A DNA stretch of 64,000 bases. Origin: DATILI01 sp035476635. GTDB lineage: Bacteria; Pseudomonadota; Gammaproteobacteria; Burkholderiales; Burkholderiaceae_C. Shown here piece by piece: positions 58,757 through 64,000 of this stretch (position 1 is its first letter; every line of letters begins with the position of its first letter). The position numbers were made by a program, and so were the translations under genes. The notes beneath the pieces were generated by a model. It was not told the origin of the DNA. It did not search any database and worked only from the letters and a program-made list of their open reading frames with translations. The stretch covers positions 1 through 64,000 of the forward strand of contig DATILI010000180.1 of NCBI GenBank assembly GCA_035476635.1, in the 5' to 3' direction.

Positions 58757-60034
58757 ATGACCATCTCTGTCTTCCTGTTCTCCCTGCTCGGCGCCATGGC
58801 GCTGGGCATGCCCATCGCCTTCGCGCTGCTGGCCTGCGGCGTGGCGCTGATGATCCACCTCAACACCTTTGACACGCAGATCCTGGCGCAGAACCTGCTC
58901 GAAGGCGTCAACAACTACCCGCTGATGGCGGTGCCGTTCTTCATGCTGGCCGGCGAGCTGATGAATGCCGGTGGGCTGTCGCGGCGCATCGTCACCGTCG
59001 CCGAAGCGCTGGTCGGCCATGTACGCGGCGGCCTGGGCTATGTGGCCATCATCGCCTGCGTGGTGGTGGCCAGCATTTCCGGCTCGGCGGTGGCGGACAC
59101 CGCGGCGGTGGCGGCGCTGCTCATCCCCATGATGCGTTCGGCCGGCTACGACGTGCCGCGCGCAGCGGGGCTGATCGCCGCCGGTGGCATCATCGCCCCG
59201 GTGGTGCCGCCATCGATCGCCTTCGTGGTCTTCGGTGTCGCGGCGCAGGTTTCCATCACCAAGCTGTTCCTGGCCGGTATCTTCCCCGGCCTGATGATGG
59301 CGACGGCACTGGCGTTCACCTGGTGGCTGGTTGCCAAAAAAGAGCCGATCGCCACCGGCCGCAAGTTCGAAGTGGCCAGGCTCGGCCGCGCGATGGTGGA
59401 TGGCATCTGGGCGCTGGCGCTGCCGGGCGTCATCATCGGCGGCATGAAGTTTGGCGTGTTCACGCCGACCGAGGCGGCCGTGGTGGCGGTGGTGTATGCG
59501 CTGCTGGTGGGCCGCTTCGTCTACCGCGAGCTCAAGTGGCACCAGTTGCCCGAAGTGATGCTCACGGCCGCCAAGACCTCCAGCACGGTGATGTTCCTGG
59601 TGGCCTGCGCCCTGGTCTCGGCCTGGCTGATCACCATCGCCGACATCCCGGCCCAGGCGACGGCGCTGCTGCAGCCCTTCATGGACAACAAGATCCTGCT
59701 GATGTTCGTCATCATGATCCTGGTGATCGTGGTCGGCACGGCGCTGGACCTGATGCCCACGGTGCTGATCCTCACGCCGATCCTGATGCCCGTTGTCAAG
59801 CAGGCCGGCATCGACCCGATCTACTTCGGCGTCATGTTCATCATGAACAACGCGATCGGCCTGCTCACGCCGCCGGTTGGCACGGTGCTCAACGTCGTCG
59901 CCGGCGTCGCCAAGACCGGGCTGGACAGCGTCATCAAGGGCGTCTGGCCCTTCCTGCTGGCGCAAACGGTGCTGCTGTTCCTGTTCGTACTGTTTCCTCA
60001 ACTCGTCATGGTGCCGGCCAGCTGGTTCCGTTGA
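58757..60034 (+). CDS. dctM: TRAP transporter large permease DctM
   Basis: A 425-residue ion-transporter-superfamily permease with about eleven to twelve helices and two re-entrant hairpins, driving Na+-coupled uptake. Typical motifs: VPFFMLAGELMNAGGLSRRI, GGLGYVAIIACVVVASISGS and GGIIAPVVPPSIAFVVFG in the first half, and DLMPTVLILTPILMPVVKQ in the second. The cluster order dctP-dctQ-dctM is standard. It belongs with the metabolic genes around it. Confidence 0.95.
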   Translation: MTISVFLFSLLGAMALGMPIAFALLACGVALMIHLNTFDTQILAQNLLEGVNNYPLMAVPFFMLAGELMNAGGLSRRIVTVAEALVGHVRGGLGYVAIIACVVVASISGSAVADTAAVAALLIPMMRSAGYDVPRAAGLIAAGGIIAPVVPPSIAFVVFGVAAQVSITKLFLAGIFPGLMMATALAFTWWLVAKKEPIATGRKFEVARLGRAMVDGIWALALPGVIIGGMKFGVFTPTEAAVVAVVYALLVGRFVYRELKWHQLPEVMLTAAKTSSTVMFLVACALVSAWLITIADIPAQATALLQPFMDNKILLMFVIMILVIVVGTALDLMPTVLILTPILMPVVKQAGIDPIYFGVMFIMNNAIGLLTPPVGTVLNVVAGVAKTGLDSVIKGVWPFLLAQTVLLFLFVLFPQLVMVPASWFR

Positions 60035-60062
60035 ACTTGAAATCCACCCCATCACCAACACC

Positions 60063-61010
60063 ATGACCACCCAACGCGAAATCCTCTTGCTGGTGCAGAA
60101 ATGCGCCCACACCTTCAGCTTCTACGACCTGGCCCAGGGCCGGGCCGAGAAGCACATCGTGCTGCCGAACTTTCCCCATGAGTTCACCGTGGACCCGCAG
60201 CGCTTGCTGGCCTATGTCGGCCACTACGGCATCGAGACCGCCAGCCACCTGGGCGAGGCCGGCGGGCACTCGGTGTTCGTGATCGACCTGCAGACGCGCG
60301 AACACATCCACACGCTGAACCTCTGGCCGTTCTATCGCCCGCATGGCCTGCATGTGGACGGGCAGGGGCGCCTGTTCGTCATGTCCGAGGCGCACAACAC
60401 GCTGCTGCGCTTTTCCGATCCGCTGGCCTGCCAGGTGCCCGACCTGGCCGTGCCGTCGGGCGGCTACAAGACGCATTTGTTCGCGCTGACGCGTGACGCC
60501 GAGACTGCCTATGCGCTGAACCTGCTGTCCAACACGGTCACCAAGATCAAGCCGAACGACCCGACCTTCGCTCCGGTGGCGGTCATGCCGGGCCCGATGC
60601 CCGAGGGCAATGCCTTGTCGTCGGACGAATCGCTGCTGTACGTGGCCAACCGGGGCGACGACAGCATCGTTGCCATCGACACCGAGAGCATGAAAGTGGT
60701 GGCCTCGGGCAAGACCCGGCGCGACCCGAACCGCGTCTACCGCAGCACCGACCGCGAGGGCCGCGATGTGCTGCTGGCGACCAACTCCGGCGAGCACAGC
60801 CTCTCGGTGTTCGGCACCGATCTGCAGGAGCGGCGCTGCGTGGCGCTGCCGGCCAATCCGCTGGCGCTGTCGTTCCACCCCACGCAGCGCGCGGCCTACA
60901 TCTCGTTCCAGGACCAGAAGGTGCGGCGCCTGAACCTGGACAGCTTCGAATTCGAGCAGGAGTTCGCCACCCTGCGCGAGCCCGATTCCTCCTACGCCTG
61001 GATAGTTTGA
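60063..61010 (+). CDS. Cytosolic beta-propeller protein (YncE-like)
   Basis: A 315-residue seven-bladed-propeller protein with repeats such as FVIDLQTREHIHTLNL, LLYVANRGDDSIVAIDTESMKVVASG and LLATNSGEHSLSVFGTD. There is no signal peptide. Such folds include 6-phosphogluconolactonase (Pgl) and carboxymuconate cyclase types and DNA-binding YncE. In this cluster a lactonase role on the imported sugar-acid lactone is an attractive guess, but I see no specific catalytic motif. It starts 28 bp after dctM. Confidence 0.75.
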   Translation: MTTQREILLLVQKCAHTFSFYDLAQGRAEKHIVLPNFPHEFTVDPQRLLAYVGHYGIETASHLGEAGGHSVFVIDLQTREHIHTLNLWPFYRPHGLHVDGQGRLFVMSEAHNTLLRFSDPLACQVPDLAVPSGGYKTHLFALTRDAETAYALNLLSNTVTKIKPNDPTFAPVAVMPGPMPEGNALSSDESLLYVANRGDDSIVAIDTESMKVVASGKTRRDPNRVYRSTDREGRDVLLATNSGEHSLSVFGTDLQERRCVALPANPLALSFHPTQRAAYISFQDQKVRRLNLDSFEFEQEFATLREPDSSYAWIV

Positions 61011-61012
61011 AC

Positions 61013-61966
61013 ATGGACGCATCCGCGCAGGGGCTGGGCGGCATGCCGATTGCCGATGCGCACCACCATCTCTGGGACCTGTCGCGCGGCCGCTATCCCT
61101 GGCTGCAGCAGGAGTACGACGCCGACCGCTTCTTCCTCGGAGACTACCGGCCGCTGTGCCAGGACTTCTTGCCGGCGGACTACCGCGCGGCCAGCGCCGG
61201 CTGCAACGTGGTCGCCACGGTGCACGTGGAGGCCGAGCGCGACCGCGGCGAACAGCTTGCCGAAACGGCGTGGCTGCACGCGCAGCATGCCCTGCACGGC
61301 TTGCCCAACGCCGTCGTGGCCCATGCCTGGCTGGACCGGCCTGAAACCGGCGAGCGCTTGGCTGCGCATGCGCGCTACCCACTGGTGCGGGGCATCCGCA
61401 GCAAGCCGGTGACTTCGGCGTCGCCATCCGAATCCGTGCACGGCGAGAGCGGCAGCATGCAGGACGAGCGATGGCTGCGCGGCCTGTCGCTTCTGCCCGG
61501 CCTGGGCTTGAGCTGGGACCTGCGCGTACCCTATTGGCATCTGGCCGAGGCGGCCGAGGTGGCGGCGCAGTTTCCCAGGCTGCCGATCGTGCTGAACCAC
61601 CACGGCTTTGCCTGGGATCGCAGCGAGGAGGGCCTGAAGCGCTGGCGCGATGCCATGGCCGTGCTCGCGCGCCAGCCCAATGTGCACGTGAAGCTGTCCG
61701 AGTTCGGCTTGCGCGGCCGTGCCTGGGACTGGGAAGAGAACGCCCGCATCGTGCGCGAGACCCTGGCCATATTCGGCTGGCAGCGTTGCATGTTCGCCAG
61801 CAACTTCCCCGTGGCGGGCTTGCGCATCGGCTTCAAGGAACTGGCCACCGGCGTGCTGCGCATGCTGGGCGAACTCGAACTTGCGCAACAGCGCGCCGTG
61901 ATGTGCGGCAACGCATTGCGTTTCTACCGCATCGAAACCCCTGGCAATCAGGCCCTCGACACATGA
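61013..61966 (+). CDS. Amidohydrolase-family protein (possible sugar-acid lactonase)
   Basis: A 317-residue TIM-barrel metal-dependent hydrolase of the COG3618 type (ADAHHHLWDLSRGRYPW at residues 16-32 gives the HxH metal pair). Other marks are VVATVHVEAERD, LPIVLNHHGFAW and MFASNFPVAG, the latter carrying the catalytic region. L-rhamnono- and L-fuconolactonases belong to this family, so opening an aldonolactone ahead of the dehydratase is the likely role. Start is the ATG at 61013, or TTG at 61007 overlapping the upstream stop. It overlaps the aldehyde dehydrogenase by 4 bp. Confidence 0.84.
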   Translation: MDASAQGLGGMPIADAHHHLWDLSRGRYPWLQQEYDADRFFLGDYRPLCQDFLPADYRAASAGCNVVATVHVEAERDRGEQLAETAWLHAQHALHGLPNAVVAHAWLDRPETGERLAAHARYPLVRGIRSKPVTSASPSESVHGESGSMQDERWLRGLSLLPGLGLSWDLRVPYWHLAEAAEVAAQFPRLPIVLNHHGFAWDRSEEGLKRWRDAMAVLARQPNVHVKLSEFGLRGRAWDWEENARIVRETLAIFGWQRCMFASNFPVAGLRIGFKELATGVLRMLGELELAQQRAVMCGNALRFYRIETPGNQALDT

Positions 61967-63396
61967 ACAACTTTCACAACTACATCAACGGCGAATGGGT
62001 GGCGGGCGCCACCGAGCTTCCCAACATCAACCCATCCGACACATCGGACGTGATCGGCCTCTATGCCCAGGCCGACGAGGCGCAGACCGAAGCGGCCATC
62101 GCTGCCGCGCGCGCTGCCTTCCCCGGCTGGGCTGGCGCGACGCCGCAGCAGCGCTTCGATGTGCTTGACGCCGTGGGCAGCGAGATCCTTGCGCGCAAGG
62201 ACGAGATCGGCCGCCTGTTGTCGCGCGAGGAGGGCAAGACCCTGACCGAGGGCATCGGCGAGACGGTGCGCGCCGCGATGATCTTCAAGTTCTTCGCCGG
62301 CGAAGCGCTGCGCGTCGGCGGCGAGGCGCTGCCCTCGGTGCGGCCCGGTGTGGGCGTGGAAATTTCCCGCGAACCGCTGGGCGTGGTCGGGCTCATCACG
62401 CCGTGGAACTTTCCTATCGCCATTCCCGCCTGGAAGATCGCGCCGGCGCTGGCCTGCGGCAACTGCGTGGTGTTCAAGCCGGCCGAATTGGTGCCGGCCT
62501 CGGCCTGGGCGATTGCGGAAATCCTGAGCCGCACCGCCTTGCCCAAGGGCGTCTTCAACCTGGTCATGGGCCCCGGCGCCAAGGTCGGCAACACATTGGT
62601 GAATGCCAGCGATGTCGACGCCGTCAGCTTCACCGGCTCGGTGGCGACGGGGCGACGCATCATCGCCGCCTGCGCGGCCCGCCAGGCCAAGGTGCAGTGC
62701 GAAATGGGTGGCAAGAATCCGCTGGTGGTGCTGGACGATGCCGATCTTGGCGTGGCGGTGAACGCCGCCGTGCAGAGCGCCTACTTTTCCACCGGCCAGC
62801 GCTGCACGGCTTCCAGCCGGGTGATCGTGACCGAAGGCATCCACGACCGTTTCGTGGCGGCCGTGCAGGACAAGATGGGCCGCCTGAAGGTTGACCATGC
62901 ACTGCAGGCCGGCACCGACATCGGCCCCGTGGTGGACGAGCGCCAGTTGGCGGGCAATCTGAAGTACGTGGACATCGCGCGGCAGGAAGGCGGCCAGGTG
63001 TTCGGCGGGCAGGTGGCGGAGCGCGCAACGAAAGGCTTCTACCAACTGCCGGCACTCGTGACCGAAACCGACGCGGCGATGACCATCAACCGCGAGGAAG
63101 TGTTCGGCCCGGTGGCCAGCGTGATCCGCGTGCGCAACTACGAAGAGGCGCTGCAGCTGGCCAACGACACGCCGTTCGGCCTTTCGGCCGGCATTGCCAC
63201 GACCAGCCTGAAGTACGCCACGCATTTCAAACGCCAGGCCCAGGCCGGCATGGTGATGGTGAACCTGCCCACGGCGGGCGTGGACTACCACGTGCCTTTT
63301 GGCGGCCGCAAGGGCTCCAGCTACGGTCCAAGGGAGCAGGGCCGCCATGCGCAGGAGTTCTACACCACGCTGAAGACCGCGTACACCCTGGCCTGA
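61963..63396 (+). CDS. Aldehyde dehydrogenase, alpha-ketoglutarate-semialdehyde type
   Basis: A 477-residue NAD(P)-dependent aldehyde dehydrogenase. The general-base Glu is Glu247 (CEMGGKNPLVVLDDAD), the nucleophile Cys281 (STGQRCTASSR), and the Rossmann motif is FTGSVATGRRI. The EMGGKNP and QRCTA segments match the KGSADH group, which oxidises alpha-ketoglutarate semialdehyde to alpha-ketoglutarate. It is the last committed step of the non-phosphorylative pentonate route proposed for this cluster. It overlaps the amidohydrolase gene by 4 bp (ATGA). Confidence 0.9.
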   Translation: MNNFHNYINGEWVAGATELPNINPSDTSDVIGLYAQADEAQTEAAIAAARAAFPGWAGATPQQRFDVLDAVGSEILARKDEIGRLLSREEGKTLTEGIGETVRAAMIFKFFAGEALRVGGEALPSVRPGVGVEISREPLGVVGLITPWNFPIAIPAWKIAPALACGNCVVFKPAELVPASAWAIAEILSRTALPKGVFNLVMGPGAKVGNTLVNASDVDAVSFTGSVATGRRIIAACAARQAKVQCEMGGKNPLVVLDDADLGVAVNAAVQSAYFSTGQRCTASSRVIVTEGIHDRFVAAVQDKMGRLKVDHALQAGTDIGPVVDERQLAGNLKYVDIARQEGGQVFGGQVAERATKGFYQLPALVTETDAAMTINREEVFGPVASVIRVRNYEEALQLANDTPFGLSAGIATTSLKYATHFKRQAQAGMVMVNLPTAGVDYHVPFGGRKGSSYGPREQGRHAQEFYTTLKTAYTLA

Positions 63397-63437
63397 TCCA
63401 GATGCCAGATTCCAGTAGCAAGCAGCAGGAGACAAGC

Positions 63438-64000
63438 ATGAAGAGAATTTTGAACATCGCGCTGGGCGCATCGCTGGTGATGGCGGCCGCCAGCGCCCTG
63501 GCCCAGGAGTGGCCTGCCAGGTCCGTGAAGATTCTGGTCGGCTCGGCGCCCGGTGGTGGCACCGATGCAATGGCCCGCGCCGTGGCCGACCGCCTGGGGC
63601 CTTTGCTCAAGCAGCCGGTGGTGGTGGAAAACCGCCCCGGCGCCTCCAACACGCTGGCGGCCGACGCCACGGCCAAGGCGACCGACGGCCATACCATGGT
63701 GATGGGCGTGTCCACCGCACACGCGATTGCGCCGCACCTGCTCAAGCTCGGCTACGACAGCAACAAGGACCTCGTGCCGGTGGCCTTCGTCGGCGCCGTG
63801 CCCAACGTGCTGGTGGCCAACAATGCGCTGCCGGTGGATTCGGTGGCGGCGCTGGTCAAGCTGGCCAAGAGCCAACCCGGCCGGCTCAACTACGCGACCA
63901 GTGGCGCGGGCAGCACGCAACACATCGCGGCCGAGCTGTTCAAGGACGCGGCCGGCGTGTTCATCACCCACATTCCCTATCGCGGCAGCGGCCCGGCGCT
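63438..64000 (+). CDS. Bug-family solute-binding receptor (cut by window end)
   Basis: The first 187 codons of a periplasmic Bug receptor; the gene runs past the right edge. A signal peptide (cleavage near ALAQ-EW, residue 23) is followed by VKILVGSAPGGGTDAMARAV, VVVENRPGASNTLAADATAK and the ligand-loop HIPYRGSGPA at the window edge. It is 42 bp after the aldehyde dehydrogenase and preceded by AGGAG. It probably belongs to the sugar-acid cluster, giving that cluster two receptors of different families. Confidence 0.9.
   Translation, partial: MKRILNIALGASLVMAAASALAQEWPARSVKILVGSAPGGGTDAMARAVADRLGPLLKQPVVVENRPGASNTLAADATAKATDGHTMVMGVSTAHAIAPHLLKLGYDSNKDLVPVAFVGAVPNVLVANNALPVDSVAALVKLAKSQPGRLNYATSGAGSTQHIAAELFKDAAGVFITHIPYRGSGPA

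Noticed and set aside
58193..60112. 639-codon minus-strand frame opposite dctQ-dctM
   Set aside because: Composition is dominated by His, Gln and Arg, typical of a shadow frame; the plus strand carries clear TRAP permease genes.

Overview
The window is high-GC, densely packed bacterial chromosome whose housekeeping genes (ribF-ileS, purN, rsmB, rpmB-rpmG, trxB, ftsK-lolA, rarA) and accessory genes (Bug-type tricarboxylate-transport receptors, AcdR/AcdS, gentisate genes) point to a beta-proteobacterium of the Burkholderiales, most like Comamonadaceae (Variovorax/Polaromonas/Rhodoferax-like). That placement rests on remembered family resemblance, not on a search. I see no rRNA, tRNA, CRISPR array, transposase or prophage gene.

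1-25 kb is mostly core genome: ileS (cut by the window start) behind ribF, an HNH nuclease gene, a Tat-type lipoprotein hydrolase, a PimC/PimD-like pair of acyl-CoA dehydrogenases, yceH, purN, a five-EF-hand protein divergent from an OmpR/EnvZ-type two-component pair whose kinase has a His/Pro-rich periplasmic loop, rsmB, a fatty-acid desaturase with a strong terminator, a MocR regulator, rpmB-rpmG, trxB, a Crp/Fnr regulator, ftsK, lolA, a tautomerase and rarA. acdR/acdS (ACC deaminase) follow, then a livHMGF branched-chain amino-acid-type ABC transporter with no adjacent binding protein.

28.7-33.8 kb is the most unusual block. It holds an anti-anti-sigma STAS protein, a metallo-beta-lactamase-fold hydrolase, a membrane CHASE2-PP2C (SpoIIE-type) phosphatase, an OmpA-like protein, a soluble FecR protein and an RsbW-like HATPase. 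Together these have the parts of a partner-switching circuit linked to the cell envelope, but no sigma factor is next to it and the kinase-like protein has an altered nucleotide-binding box.

33.8-45.6 kb carries two M20 metallopeptidases around a LysR gene, a Bug receptor, a 2Fe-2S flavin reductase, an NAD-binding epimerase-like protein, a DegP-like protein that has lost two of its three catalytic residues, an MtfA-like zinc peptidase, a ketopantoate reductase homologue and a membrane diguanylate cyclase.

45.8-52.8 kb is a catabolic island for 3-hydroxybenzoate through gentisate: a divergent LysR regulator, a Bug receptor, an unassigned FAD oxidoreductase, a 3-hydroxybenzoate 6-hydroxylase-like monooxygenase, gentisate 1,2-dioxygenase, fumarylpyruvate hydrolase and maleylpyruvate isomerase, mostly overlapping or closely spaced.

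52.9-64 kb is a second catabolic island, probably for an aldonic acid or its lactone: a divergent LysR regulator, a PdxA-like dehydrogenase, an enolase-superfamily acid-sugar dehydratase, a 2-keto-3-deoxy-pentonate dehydratase-like DapA homologue, a complete DctPQM TRAP transporter, a beta-propeller protein, an amidohydrolase (possible lactonase), an alpha-ketoglutarate-semialdehyde-type aldehyde dehydrogenase and another Bug receptor cut by the window end. The inferred route is lactone -> aldonate -> 2-keto-3-deoxyaldonate -> alpha-ketoglutarate semialdehyde -> alpha-ketoglutarate.
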